Source of the DNA: Coriaria nepalensis
Taxonomy: Eukaryota > Streptophyta > Magnoliopsida > Cucurbitales > Coriariaceae
Direction: 5' to 3'
NCBI GenBank assembly: GCA_027186245.1
Contig: CP114481.1
Span: forward strand, 10,001 to 74,000
Length of the DNA: 64,000 nucleotides
In this document: positions 11,633-24,800 of the stretch, one piece after another
How the letters are laid out: each line of letters starts with the position of its first letter
Position numbering within the stretch: position 1 is the first letter of the stretch
Notes under the pieces: generated by a model
What the model saw: only the letters and a program-made list of their open reading frames with translations
Database searches by the model: none
Told to the model about the DNA's origin: nothing
Program-made: the position numbers and the translations under genes

Positions 11633-11759
11633 ATGCTGATATGTGTTCGGGTTTCTATATTCTCAAGGCTGAAGATCTTCCTAAGAGACAACCTCAAGTG
11701 ACAGTTTGTGAGAAATAATCTTACTCTGTTTCAGTTTCAAATAATGATAGTGATGTTAT

Positions 11760-12517
11760 GTTATGACACTATTGCTTAGGGCATCCAAATTTCATTTACC
11801 TTCGAAAGCTTTTTCCTTCCTTATCAATAAAAATCCAATGTCTTCTCATGTGAAATCTGCCAGTTATCCAAATATGTTCATAATCCATATTCAACACTGC
11901 CTTATAAATCATCTCATCCGTTTTCAATGATACATAGTGATGTTTGGGAGCCATCAAAGATAAATAATGTTACTTGCTCTAGACGGTTTATCTCGTTTAT
12001 AGATGATCATACGAGAGTGTCCCGAGTATTTTTGATGAAAGAAAAATCTGAAGTACGTCAAATTTTCATGAACTTCCATGATATGATCCAAACTCAGTTT
12101 CATGCTTAAATTCAAATTCTGAAAATAGATAATGCAAAAGATTACTTCAATTCAATTCTTGGTTGTTTCCTTTTAAAAATGGGTATTGTTCATCAAAGTT
12201 CTTTTGTGTATACCTCACAACAAAATGGAGTGGCTGAGAGGAAAAATAGGCATCTTTTAGAGGTTACTAGATCAATCATGTTCACATCTAATTTTCTAAA
12301 AACTTTTTAGGGAGAAGCCTTTCTTATAGCTGCCTATCTCATAAATAGAATGCCTTCTCGTGTCCTAAAATTCCAAACACCTTGTCAAGTCCTTCTTCAA
12401 TAATATCCTACCACTCGTCTCATTTTTGCCCTCCCACCAAAAGTCTTTGGTTGTACTGCCTTTGTTCACAATAAGTAGTAAAATCAAACAAAACTTGACC
12501 CAAGGACAATCAGATGT
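11760..12517 (+). pseudogene. Integrase of outer copia, degraded
   Basis: A decayed HHCC region (about 11770-11900) is followed by the DDE core: IHSDVWEPSKI (first Asp) at about 11927, then a stop after TQFHA at 12108. Next come IDNAKDYFN (second Asp, TDNG replaced by IDNA) and TSQQNGVAERKNRHLLEVTR (Glu). At least three further stops or shifts follow before the GYSSNKKGYKYY motif at 12530. Confidence 0.8.
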
Positions 12518-13824
12518 ATGTTCCTTGGATATTCCTCCAATAAAAAGGGATACAAGTATTATTCACCTCTGATTAGAAAGTTCTACAACACTATGAATGT
12601 CACAATCTTTGAGAATGAACCATATTATCCCAAAACTAATATTCAGGGGAGAATAGAACTCAAGAATATAAGTTTTGGGACAATTATGAGATTGCTTCCA
12701 TATCACCAATCTCTCATTCACCTATCATACCTTCCACAAAAATATCTAACTCACCTCTTACCGAAACTATCGATCCTAATGTTCCTAAGTTTATTGAAAC
12801 CGTAACTGTTGATCTTGTTCCTCATTCTTGTCAAAGATATTGAGTTCATTGTTTATTCAAGGAAAAAAAAGAAACCTTAAGGAGATATAGAGCCTCAAAC
12901 ACATGTTGAGCAAAACCATGAAATCGAACCGCATCTGAATCAAGAAGCAACAATAGCAGGTAACACAAATGACTAGCCTATTGAACCTTTATTGTTAGAT
13001 GATAATGATCTTGATTTACCTATTGCTCAAAGGAAAAGGGTGAGATCTTGCACAAAACATCCAATTCATAATTTTGTCTCCTATAAAAGCTTGTCACCAA
13101 GTTATAGAGCATTTGTTACCAACCTTATTGAAATTGAAATTCCCAACAATGTCCAAGAGGCTCTCAAACTTCTTGAATGGAGAGCGATTATTATGGAAGA
13201 AGTCAGAGCCTTGGAAAAGAATGGCACATGGGAGCTTACTGATCTATTGAAAGGGAAAAACACAGTTAGTTGCAAATGGATTTTCACTATCAAATATCAG
13301 GCTGATGGAAGTATTGAGAGGTTTAAAGCTCGATTAGTAGCAAGAGGGTTTACACAGTCCTATGGAATCGACTATCAAGAAACCTTTGCACTTGTGGCAA
13401 AGTTGAATACAATCAGGGTTATGTTATCCTTGGTTGTCAACTATGACTGGTGCCTACATCAACTGGATATTAAAAATGTCTTTCTCCCTTTCTCAATGGT
13501 GACATAGAGGAAGAGGTATATATGGAAATTCCCTCGGGTTTGGAGACTCAAGCCAACATTGACAAAGTGTGCAGACTTAGAAAATCCTTATGTTGCCTCA
13601 AACAGTCTCCTCGAGCTTGGTTTGATTGCTTCACTAAGGCTATGAAGAAGGTTGGTTATTTTCAATGCCAAATAGATCATGCACTGTTTATAAAGCATTC
13701 TGTTAACAGGAAACTAGCTATTATCATTGTATATGTGGATGATATAATTGTGACAGGAGATTATGAAGAGGAAATAAGCCAACTTAAGAAGTTTTTGCTA
13801 AAGAATTTGAAGTCAAAGACCTAG
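12518..13824 (+). pseudogene. Reverse transcriptase of outer copia, degraded
   Basis: Three open pieces cover the integrase tail, linker and reverse transcriptase. Visible: GTWELTDLLKGKNTVSCKWIF, KARLVARGFTQSYGIDYQE, HQLDIKNVFL, then a small shift near 13490, then SPRAWFD and [13 protein letters not shown] (catalytic Asp pair). The palm signature is kept but the frame is broken. Confidence 0.85.
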
Positions 13825-14660
13825 GAAATCTCAAATATTTTCTAGGGATGAAAATTGCTCAGTCTAATAAAGGAATTCGTGGTTTCTCAACGGAAATATG
13901 TCATCGATCTTCTCAAGGAGACTGGTATGCTTAGATGCAAACCGGTTGATACTCCTATGGATCATTCAACAAAGTTAGGAGCTGTGTTCCAGTTGATAAA
14001 GAGCAATATCAACGACTTATGGGAAAACTCATCTATCTTTCCCACACAAGGCCTAACATTGGTTATTCTGTTCATGAACATCCCAACTGAGATGCACTTG
14101 AAAGCAGTGTACAGAATTCTAAAGTATCAAAAAATGACTCTGGTAAGAGGATTGTACTTTAAAAAGAATCTAGATAGGGGTATAAAGATGTTCTCTGATG
14201 CTGACTGGGCCAGATCAATAATAGATAGAAGGTCCGCTTCTGGGTATTGTACTTATGTATGGGAAACCTAGTCACTTGGAGAAGTAAGAAGCAATCAGTT
14301 GTGGCTAGGAGTAGTGTTGAAGTCGAATACAGAGCCCTAGCTTTAGGAATATGTGAGGTAATATGGCTAAAGAGACTTCTTCAAGAATTGTAGATTTCTT
14401 TAGAAGAACGTATGAAGATGTTTTGTGACAGCCTAGCAACCATAAGTATTGCAAAAAATCTTGTTTATCATGATCATATGAAACATGTTGAAATTGACCG
14501 ACATTTTTTTAAAGAGAAGATAGAAGAAGGAATAATCTCTTTGGTTCATGTTCCAACAAATTCTCAGATCGCGGACAATCTCACCGAGGCCCTTCCAAGG
14601 ATAAGTTTTGAAGACTCGCAATCCAAGCTGGATATGATTGATATCTACCACCCAGCTTGA
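13825..14660 (+). pseudogene. RNase H end of outer copia
   Basis: Two open pieces. 13855-14271 holds the connection domain and [20 protein letters not shown]; 14412-14660 holds CDSLATISIAKN and HVEIDRHFFKEK, ending at a stop 8 bases before the 3' LTR. A stop after the CTYVWET segment (about 14269) splits them; the SSVEVEYRA (Glu) region lies between in another frame. Confidence 0.82.
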
Positions 14661-14667
14661 GAGGGAG

Positions 14668-14891
14668 TGTAGAAATATTGTGTTATTATGTAGAATATCT
14701 TATTTTCCTTATTTAGATATGTAAGTTATATGTTTTTCCTTCTTTATATTAGCTTTATTATTTTCTCTCCTAGTTAATAAGGATTTCCTAGTATTTGCTA
14801 TTTTATATATTTGTTAGGGTTATGATGTAAACATTAGATGAAAAATAAGAGAAGAATTCTTTTTCTATTCCTATTCTCTCTAAAAACTTCA
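14668..14891 (+). repeat. 3' LTR of outer copia
   Basis: 224 bp, TGTAGAAATATTG to CA, preceded by the polypurine tract TTGAGAGGGAG. Confidence 0.92.
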
Positions 14892-14896
14892 CCCTC

Positions 14897-15594
14897 CATT
14901 TTGTAATTGATATCCAATAGTCTTAGCAAATTCTCAAGTCGTCATCTCCTCTCTCAACAATCCCATTTTTGTTTTGTTGTCACGTTGATGTTAGTGTTTA
15001 TCATTGTAAATTATCAAATTTATTTCCATGGAAACTCGAGAGTGCATCAGTGTACACATCGGTTCCTATGTTTTTGAATCTTACTTATGTAAGTTTGATG
15101 TTTTTAATCAAGTACTTTTAATGTGAATCTGAAATATTACTAGGTGGTTAATACTAAGGTTTGTTTGTTCTTGGAGGATTCTCTAAGGGCCCTGTGGTTA
15201 CGATCTGGTGTAACACACCGATTGTTCTTCAATTTCACTGTATTTTTGTGAACCCCCCCCCCCCCCCCCCCCTCAAACAACAAAGAAAAAGAGAGAGAGA
15301 GAGCTGCTAGATTTTGGAAAAGAAAGACAAACTCATTTTATATTTTTGTATTAGTGGTTGAAGTTCTCTTCAAGCTTCACTCTAAAATTTGCAGGATGTA
15401 TACTTTAGTACAAAAGCTCTCTGCAATTTTCTTTTCCTTTTCTTGTCCTTCAATATTTAGGATGAGTAGGTCTAGAGTTTGTAATTGTTCTAAAAGAATA
15501 GCAAAGGAAAAAACAAAAGAAGCTTGCTTGGGTCAAATTTCCCATTTCAAAGTCATACTCAGCATAATCAATTTGCAACTTTTGTTCTTTGCAG
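14897..15594 (+). other. End of the RRM gene leader intron
   Basis: T-rich, non-coding. It contains a C20 run (15253-15272) and a GA run (15291-15304). It ends in a strong 3' splice site, TTGTTCTTTGCAG, 31 bases before the ATG of the RRM gene. Confidence 0.55.
15253..15304. repeat. C20 homopolymer and (GA)n tract
   Basis: Twenty consecutive C at 15253-15272 and about seven GA units at 15291-15304. The C run is a likely assembly or sequencing weak point. Confidence 0.85.
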
Positions 15595-15625
15595 GGGGAT
15601 CTTTCACCCTTCCAAGCTGTCATTC

Positions 15626-15862
15626 ATGGCTTATCACCAAATACCGGGTTCGAGTTCCGGATCTGGATCAAGTTCCAGCTCCAGTTTTCAATTCCTGGCA
15701 TCTCCTTTTGGTGACACAACCTACACTAAGGTCTTTGTTGGCGGATTAGCTTGGGAAACACAGAGCGAAACCATGAGATGCTACTTCGACCAGTTTGGGG
15801 AGATTCTCGAGGCTGTCGTAATCACAGATAAGAATACTGGCCGATCCAAAGGATACGGTTTT
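15626..15862 (+). CDS. RRM gene coding exon 1
   Basis: 79 codons, [10 protein letters not shown] to GYGF, donor GTGAGT, phase 0. The ATG at 15626 is the first in frame after the 3' splice site at 15594. Confidence 0.9.
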
Positions 15863-18800
15863 GTGAGTATTTCATCTTTTCGCTTTCTTGGTTTTTATTT
15901 ATTAATCTTCATTTTTCATCTTATTCTTTAATCCCTAGGCAATATGTATTATTGTGCTCCTTTGCTAGGCCTATGTGATAGGTCAATAGTTTGTACTGCT
16001 AACGTGTCTGTCAATTGGATTTCTTACATTCTTAAGTGTTTCAGTCAGCTTTGGAATGACTCGTGTGTTTGCTCGTATTTACATGGAGGGTTTAGGTGAC
16101 TTTCCGGGATCCAGAGGCTGCTAGGAGAGCATGTGCGGATCCTACTCCAATCATCGATGGCAGGCGGGCTAATTGTAATTTGGCTTCACTTGGACGTCCT
16201 CGCCCACCTCCACCTTATGGTATGTAGAAATCTCATTCGTGGACGTATGCTAGAGCCGGATATTTCCTGCTTAATACATTATCTGTTAGAAACTTCACAA
16301 ATTAATAGTTACTCTGCTGCTATTTACTCTAATAGGACGTTCAAGACCAGCTTCTCTATACCTTGGCAACATGCATATTAACCGGGGATCTAACGCGGGA
16401 GGCTTTGGGTTTCAGCAACCGCTTTCTTACAGCTATCAACAGGGACTGTTGTATCCTCCATATGGGTAAGTTGTGACAGACAATTTATTGCTTTGGCCTT
16501 TCGACCTCTCTTTGGGTGTACCTGATTCTGTCATAGATGATCCGATAAGATGTTCCTGTTTCTATCAAGTTGTTATCTCATGATCAGTAGAATCTAAAAA
16601 ATGACTTTTATAACTTTGTCTCTCCAAGACATTATTCCTGTGGCTGGTTCTAGTTTTATTTTTGAAAATATATTATTTTTTCCAAGGCATTAGGATATGC
16701 ACCATTAGTTTGAGTGCGTGCACGGTTTTTCAGATGGAAACTAGCTTTTAGCCCCTATTTTTATTTTCTTCCAGTTATCTGTATATTCTTAACCTGGTTA
16801 TGAGTTTACGTTGGCACATGATTGGGGAGGTTTAACTTGGGATCCTCTCCACCACTTTATGTGTGAATTTTCTATTCGACCGACTTATATCAGTCTCGAC
16901 ATTTAAGGGCTTTTAGGATATTAGTTAGTCTTCATAATCATTGCTTTGAAATCTGGTTTGTTCTGTCACTTTTCACATTGATGGGATACATCAGAACTTT
17001 TGACCTGTTGTTTACTTGAGGTACTTTTATGTCAGTCTTACATTGTTAGTTATCTATCTTATGATCAAGCTCCATTTTTTATTTGTATCTCAAAATTACC
17101 TGTCTAAGATCTTGTTCTTACATTATGCTCTAAAACTTTCATTGTCCTCCTCTTCATGTGTAGATATGCAACATATGGACCTGATTACATTTACCCACAG
17201 GTCAGTAATTCCTAAAATTTTATTTATGTGTAATACACGTTCTATTTAATTACTCTTGTACCTCTCTATATCTTGGTAGGGTGTGTACAATGCTTATTCA
17301 GGTCAGCAATACCTCCATATATATGGAGTACCTGGCTCAGTGAATGCAGCTATGTATCCTTATGGACAATTCGGTCAAACAGTTCCCAGCAGCAGTCATG
17401 GTTATACGACCATGCATGGGTATGCAATGCCGAGTCATCAGATAATGCAGATTGGTGGGCCCGGTGTTAATACATTAACTACTTCCTCTATGCCCACGAT
17501 TCAAACTCCATTCCCTACAGGTACATAATTTTTCCAAATATTAGAAACTACCATTTCTTTGCTATAAGAACATGATCAAATTCAAGTGAAATATGCTCCC
17601 CTTCAAACTCATCGGTTGCATCTGGTGGGTTGTGTGACAACATATCACTATAGGGTCAATAATGTTATTCAGTTTCATCTCTTTCATGAACTCATAGTTG
17701 TGAGTAACAAAGTGAAACCAAAGAATAACTTTGTTTTGCTTGCGTCTCAATTTCCTGGAGATCAAAACTGCTTTTTCTTGTTCATTGATATTCTAAAGGG
17801 TGAATGGTGTACGGAAAAAGATTATAAGTAAAGAAAGAGATAGCTATGAGTAGGGGTGAACAAGGGGCTGGTCGGGCAGTTTGGAGTCAGTTTCCAGACC
17901 ACCCGGCTCCAGGTCGGGCGGTTTGAGCAAGCAAACTAAAACAAACCAATCCAAAATAAAAAAATAAAAATCACCCGAACAGATTACAAGAGGTAGGGGT
18001 GGATGGGGGTTGGTTTTTTTTTTTTCCATATTTTTTATTTAATTTTATCGGAAAATTACTTCCATAAATGCTCAATATTGTTGTTATCGTAATGTATGAC
18101 ATTTTTTCTTAGCCTAAGCCTTACAAATTAAAATGCAAAGAAAGGTTGAAAAACGGAGGAGGAGAGAAGAGGGGTGGGGGGGAGGGATTTTTAATGAAGA
18201 AAGGCATACTATAGAGTTTGGAAAATGTTGCTGAATAATTCTAGGTGGTAAGGATGCTGCTAGTGGCAATACGGGCTGACACGGGTTCAACCTGTCATGT
18301 GCCCGTGCCGGGCTGTGAAAACCAAGGTCCCGTACAGGCACATATGCAGCCCAAAATTGTGTCGATCCCGTGCTTTGTTTTTTTCAATTGTAAATAATAG
18401 CGTATTTGTGTAAGAAATTTTTGTGGGTAAATGTGTAAATAAGATAACACATTATATCATTATTAATAGGATAGACATTACATTATTTAACAATAAGATA
18501 ACACAACATTATTTATTTGGGTTAATTTACTTTTTAGTTCTTATGTAGTTCAACTTTTACAAATTAGCCCGTGTAAGTCTTCGGCCAACTTTTTAGTTAT
18601 TGTGTTATCTAAATCAGACTTTTTAGTCCCTCTAATCGCTTTTCGGGCCACCAATGCTGATGTGGCAAATTTTTAACATGTCGACACGAATAATACGATG
18701 ACATGTGCAAAACTGACACTTTTAATAATGCCATGTTAGGAATAAAAAATAAGAGAATATGAATTTGACCCAAATTCTTTCTTTTCTTATAATTTTGTCC

Positions 18801-21800
18801 TAAAAAATTATATCTTTTTTATTCCCCCTGTATATTTTTTTTCCTTTTTTCATCACCACATCAATCAATAGAGGTTTCGAGCTCAAAGCTCGAGCTCAAT
18901 TGCCATTGATGGAGATCTCAAGATCTAAGCCTAATTGCTATTGATGGAGGTCGAGAGCTCTAAACTGAGCCTTGGACCTCTAGTAATGGAGGTCTCGAGA
19001 GCTCAAATCTAAGCCTTGGACCTCCATTAATAGAGGTCTTGAGAGCTCATATCTGAGCCTTAGACCTCCATGAATGGAGTTCGAGAGCTCAGATATGAGC
19101 CTTGGACCTCCATCAACGGAGGTCGAGAGCTCAAATTTGAGCCTTGGACCTCTATCATCAAGACCTCCATTAAAGAGCTTAACCTCCATTGATGGAGGGT
19201 TGTGGTGAAAAAAGGGGGAAAATAATATAGGGGAAAACTAGTAAATATATAAATCGTTAGGATTTATATTTTATTGTTGACTTGGCATTATTAAAAATTT
19301 AGATTTACACCTATCATTGTGTTGGCGTGTTAAAAATTTGTCGCGTCGGTGATCCGAAAAACGATCGGAGGGACTAAAAAGTCCGATTTGGACTATATGG
19401 AGATTAAAAAGTTGGTAGATGACTACATAAGGATGTATTGGTGAAGACTAAAGAGAATTGACACTATTTATTAATAAGATAACACAATTACAGAAAAATG
19501 GTTTCCAACTACTAACTAAATTATAGAATGGTTACAATAGCTTTCTCTACAAGTAAATGACTGCCAAAGAATATATTCCCATTGTATTCACACGAAATGC
19601 CGAAATAAATAAGCCTCATCTTTCTACAGAAAATAGAAACTCTTCTTTACTCATTCTTACATATTATCAAAAATGTGATGAATGTCGAACATTTCAATGA
19701 AAATTCTCTCCTATAGTACCATATATAGAAGTAGAAGAGATCAAACAACAAACATGCCCCTGTGCTGTGTTTGTGCCTGCCCGTAGGCCGGAAATCAAAG
19801 CACGGCCATTGTGTCGTGCTTGGGCTAGGCTGCCCTTGCCCTTGCTAGCCTGGCCCATATTGCCAGCTCTCGCTGCTATTAGCTAGCCATATGCCGATAA
19901 AATGATAAGAGGGAGGGAGTGGGAATTTAATCATATGTGCAATAAGAAGGAAAAGAGAGAGCATCCTATTAGAGAAGCCCACTGGAGAAGATGGATGAGG
20001 CGAGGAAGAGCAAGGTGGGGCAGGGGCTGAGGAGCAATAAAGCATTGGGTAAAATTGACTCCTAAAAGAATAGAAGTAACAATGAAAGTCGGTTAACCAA
20101 AAAAATCGACAAACGAATTGCTACTAATCGACTTAAGTGACATGTAATTTGGTTTGGGCAGTTCAGTATGAATCCACTAATCAGTTTTTTCGGACTGTTA
20201 GATTCGAGTTTCGAGCGGGTGATCGGATGACTGTTTAGTCCTAGCTTTGGGTGGCTTGACGGAGGGACTGAAAGAATGAATCGGTAAAATAAATGTTTCT
20301 CTAGATGCTTCACTGTACCATTGCTCTATAGAAAGGTGTTGAAAGTCTTACCGTAATCCCTAAGAATTAGGTTGTAATTATATACCATATTTGAGTAGTT
20401 CTATATTTAGATAAATAGAGAAATTAGTGCTACAGAATAGTAATTATAGGGATCTATTCTTTATTAGACAGATTCTTTCCTATTTTGAATCTTAGAAGGG
20501 TCTATAAGTTTGTATAACCTTATACATAAATATGTGAGTTGAATATTTTCATACTTGGTTCTCTGTTTTTATGGTATCAGAGTACGGTTATAAAATCTTA
20601 GGTTAAACCCAGTTTGCCGCTGCCCCTGGAAGATGTCCGAGGTCACCTCCGATCAATTCCCTAAGCCATATCTTCAAACTATCCGACACCCATCAGAAAA
20701 CTCACCTATTCAAATCATTACAATTCGATTAAATGAGGATAATTTCCTTAGATGGTCACAGTCGTCCGTATGTATATTAGGGGGAGAAGAAAAATTGGCT
20801 ACATCACAGGAGATACAAAGAAGCTAGACGTGAATGATCCAACCTATACCATTTAGGATGCTGAAAACTCAATAGTGATGACATGGTTGGTCAACTCCAT
20901 GAAAGAGGAGATAGGTGCAAACTACCTCTGTTAACCTACTGCGAAGGAATTATGGGACAATGTTTCACTAATGTATTCAGATTTAGGAAACCAATCTCAA
21001 GTTTATGAATTAACCTATGATTGCGAGAAATTTGCCAAGGTGAGGATTATGTAACTAAGTATTTTAATACTCTTAAAAGAATTTGGCAGGACTTGGACTT
21101 ATTCAACGATTATGAGTGGAAGTCACCCGAGGACTGCAATCAATACAAGAAGGTGGTGGATACAGGCCGAATCTTCAAATTTCATGTAGGTTTAAATGTT
21201 GAATTCGACGAGGTCCGTGGTCAAATAATTGGAAGGAATCCCATGCCTCCAATTGGGGAAGTCCTTGTAGAGGTAAGGAGAGAAGAATGTTGGAGACATG
21301 TAATGTGAAGTAAGAAAGCTGCAGATTTGACTAAGAGTATAGAAGGGTCAGCCTTAGCCATACCTGAAGCTCAAGCTAGCAGAAGAACATACCAAAACCA
21401 GCGTGCAAGAGATAAGAACAATCTACACTGTGACTATTGTGGGAAAACAACATACGAGAGAAAATTGCTACAAGTTGCATGGAAGACCATTGATACGAGA
21501 TAAATCGTACTAATTAATTCATTGCTAAAAATTGTGTTGCTGCAAAGTATAGTAGGACGCAAGAGTTTTTCCCGCAGAAAATTATTGCTAATTTAAAAGT
21601 TATCGACTGACCTAATTAAAATTAAATTCGAAAAAAATCTAACTAACCCTAATTAAATAGACACTAAAAAGATGACTCAAAATTTGGAGGATTTAGATTA
21701 GACAGATAAGTAAATGGAGAAAAGAAAATCAAACGACTAAAATTTAAAACAAAATTAAAGATTGAAATTAATGAAGAAGGTTGGTCAATGAATCATTCTC

Positions 21801-24800
21801 CACCATTAAATATAAAATCCAATCAATTAATTAGAAGTATCTTTTATTCTTTTTATAAATTTAATAACCCTAAAATAATCGAAAGCTCAATTCTATCGAT
21901 ATTTCTTTACTTGTTCGTTAAGTAAGATAAGCTTTTTACTTAATCTCTTCCCATTAAACAACCTAGGAGAATGTCACAGACTACATTATAAGGTGGAGTA
22001 GGCTTCATGGAAGAGTCTAGAAACTTCTAGACTTTTCTAGGATTTTCTAGGGTTTCCTATACCTGTAAAATTCTTTAGAACATTGTATATTTTTCTAGTC
22101 CCTTGTAGAATAATATATATTTGTATGAAATTCTCAATAAGATAGATCGTAGCCGTTAGATCGATTTGATCTTGACCATCTATTACAAGGTGGGGGTCTA
22201 TATAAAGAGGAGTTCTCGTCATTTGTAAATTTTCCTCAAATACTAGCATTCTAGTAATACACAGTCTTTTGTTCTCTTAAGCTTTTTCCAAGTATTCTTT
22301 CTAGCTCAAGTGTTCTTCCAAGTCTTCAAGCAAACCTCTTGGCAAGATTTGGTTAGGCTGACTTGGTTACTCGGAGGTCAAGTGTCGCACGGAACATCTA
22401 AGTTCGGGGTGAAACTTTACGCACGTGACAAGAAGCTCTCTAAATTTAATTTAATAGAAGCAATCAAATAAGAAAGATAGGCTAAATCAAGAAATAAACA
22501 TACAAGCGAGGTTCATTTATCTTGAGTTGTATCCTACATGTAGTCAAACGAAAATATCCCATAATCATTGAAAACATTATACTATTTGTGTTTAGGAATA
22601 ATGACAAAACGAATCAAAAACCTAAACTAGCAATCAAATCACTATCCTATTTATCTAGTTGCGCATCCTAAATAAACATAATAACAATTCATAAACACTA
22701 TAGACAGTAGGACATAACAAATTCAAAAGAGATGAAAAATAATTCTAAATTAATTAATCAAAATCATATTTAGGGTTTTGAAATCATTCTCAACCAAAAA
22801 GAAAATTAGCTGCTCATAGTAATTATAATATCCAACAAAATTGAATCCATGAAAGAAAATAAATAAGAAAAAGAAAAGAGTAAAAAAAATGTCTATTACG
22901 ATTAATGCTCGAGAAAAAGATAAAACTTTTACTTCTGCGACCACTCTCACTTCTTTCTCTTTTTCTTCTCTTCTCCCTCGTTGCCCCTTCTTTGCGCCCT
23001 CTCTCTATTTATAAATTTTTTTCTTTCTTTTGTTTCTTTTTCTTGTCTTTTTTTGTCTTTTTTTTTCTCCTTTCCTACGGTAGAAGAAGGGCTGCTCCCT
23101 TTAAATTTTTCTTCTTCACGTAACCCTAGGTTGCATCAACTTTTATTATTTCATATTTAACCCTTCAATTTTCTCTTAATTGCCTTCAAGCCCTCCACTT
23201 ATTCATTTGCACCACTTTTTGCCCCTTTGAACTTCTTTTTATATATTCTCTCTAAAACTCCTACAAAACATAAAATAAGCTAATAAATTACAATGAAGTT
23301 CAAATATTAATAAAATCATGAGGGAAAATAATACCAAAAATATACAAAATTAACACTTATCAACCATCATACATTAAGTAGAATAAACAAGGTGAAAGGA
23401 ATGTAGCTGCAGCAAATGAGCCCGAGTCATCAATGTTTGGTAAAGAGCAGTTAGATCACTTTTTAAAATTACTAAAATCTTATTTGTCACCTAATGCCCC
23501 TACTTCTATGGCACAGATAGGTAGATATTCTATAGCACTCTCTACTCTAGGAAGAATGGGTCCTTGGATCATCGATTCAGGAATTTCCGATCACATGACA
23601 AGTTGTTCCCAATTATTTGACTCATATTATCACTATTCTGGTATAGAAAAAGTTAAAATAGCTGATGGTAGTTTCTCACCCATTGCAGGAAAAGGACACA
23701 TTAAAATCTCAGAAAACATAACCTTAAAATCAGTCCTACATGTCCCAAAACTTGCATATAACCATCTGTCTATTAGTAAATTGTCAAAGGAATCTAACTG
23801 TTCCATCCTTTTTTCCCCCTTCATTTCTATATTTCAGGACTGAAACTCGGGGAAGATTATTGGAACTACTAGGGGAAGTAATGGACTGTACTATTTTGAT
23901 GAAACTATTTTTGGGACTAAACAAGCTTAAGGATTAGGTAGTACCAGCTCAATCATTGTCTCTGATCAGATCATATTATGACATAAGAGATTATGACACC
24001 TTAGTTTTTCATATCTAAAATATGTATTTCCTATATTGTTTAAAGAGGTTAATCACTCAAAATTGCATTGTGAAGCCTGTCATTTGGCTAAAGACCACCG
24101 TGTTTCTTTTCCAATAAAATTATACTCTAGTTCAAGATCATTTTACTTGTTTCATAGTGATGTTTGGGGTCCATCTAAGGTCAAAGATTTAAAGATTTTT
24201 GTGCAATGATTGAAAATCAATTTCAAACAAAAATAGGTATTCTTAGAACAAATAACGGAACATGATATTTTAACAAACAGTTATTAACATTTCTTTCAAA
24301 AAAATGTATTATTCATCAATCAACTTATCATGACACTCCACAACAAAATGGTATTCTTGAAAGGAAAAATAAACATTTACTAGAAGTTACAAGAGCCATA
24401 ATGTTTTCAATGAATATTCCTAAATATCTATGGGGAAATGTTTTCAATGAATATTCCTAAATATATATGGGGAAATGCCTTACTAACTGTTTGTTATCTA
24501 ATAAATAAAGTGTCATCTCGAGTTTTGAAATTTGAAACACCTTTATAGGTTTTAAAAGATTGTTTTCCCACAGCTCGAATCACTGTTGACCTTCCTTTAA
24601 GAGTGTTTGGTTGCACATGTTATGTATATATACCAAATGCTTTTAGATTAAAATTGGAACCAAAATTTGGAAAATATATTTTCTTGGATTATGCATCAAA
24701 TAAAAGGGGGTCCGAATGTTTTAATCTAGTCACAAAAAGGTTATTTGAAAGTATAGATGTAAACTTTGTTGAGGAACAACCCTATTTTTAGAAAAATGGT

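Larger units (their letters stand above)
4405..14891 (+). mobile_element. Outer Ty1/copia LTR retrotransposon, split by a nested copia
   Basis: Bounded by two 224-bp LTRs and flanked by an exact 5-bp duplication CCCTC (4400-4404 and 14892-14896). The order primer site, gag, protease, integrase, reverse transcriptase, RNase H is that of copia. The coding region is broken by stops, frameshifts, a tandem triplication in the protease, and insertion of a second copia at 5657-10777. The LTRs differ at roughly 15-16 of 224 positions by eye (about 7%), so the insertion is old. It lies in the probable leader intron of the RRM gene, in the sense orientation. Confidence 0.92.
18263..19870. mobile_element. 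Non-autonomous hAT-like DNA transposon
   Basis: Ends are imperfect inverted repeats around TGGCAATAYGGGC: GTGGCAATACGGGC on the left and, reversed, AGAGCTGGCAATATGGGC on the right. The flanks TGCTGCTA (18255-18262) and CGCTGCTA (19871-19878) are 8 bp with one mismatch, the hAT duplication length. Sub-terminal regions on both sides are unusually rich in CCCG/GGGC words, as in many plant hAT elements. There is no transposase frame, and the middle is filled by a MULE-like element. It lies in the last intron of the RRM gene. Confidence 0.7.

Noticed and set aside
15641..15660. GGTTCGAGTTCC resembling a tRNA T-arm
   Set aside because: It lies in the Ser-rich coding exon 1 of the RRM gene and no tRNA arms flank it.
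17845..18000. Patch with GTAGGGGTGAACAAGG and GGTAGGGGTGGATGG, like hAT tips
   Set aside because: The two sites are in the same orientation and no counterpart end was found.
21972..22430. Cassandra-type LTR carrying a 5S rRNA promoter
   Set aside because: The conserved tail (TAAGTTCGGGGTGAAAC) does not contain the 5S A-box, intermediate element and C-box in order.
22905..23123. 72-codon hydrophobic frame (Leu/Phe-rich)
   Set aside because: It is the translation of a CT-rich tract within the LTR-like insertion.
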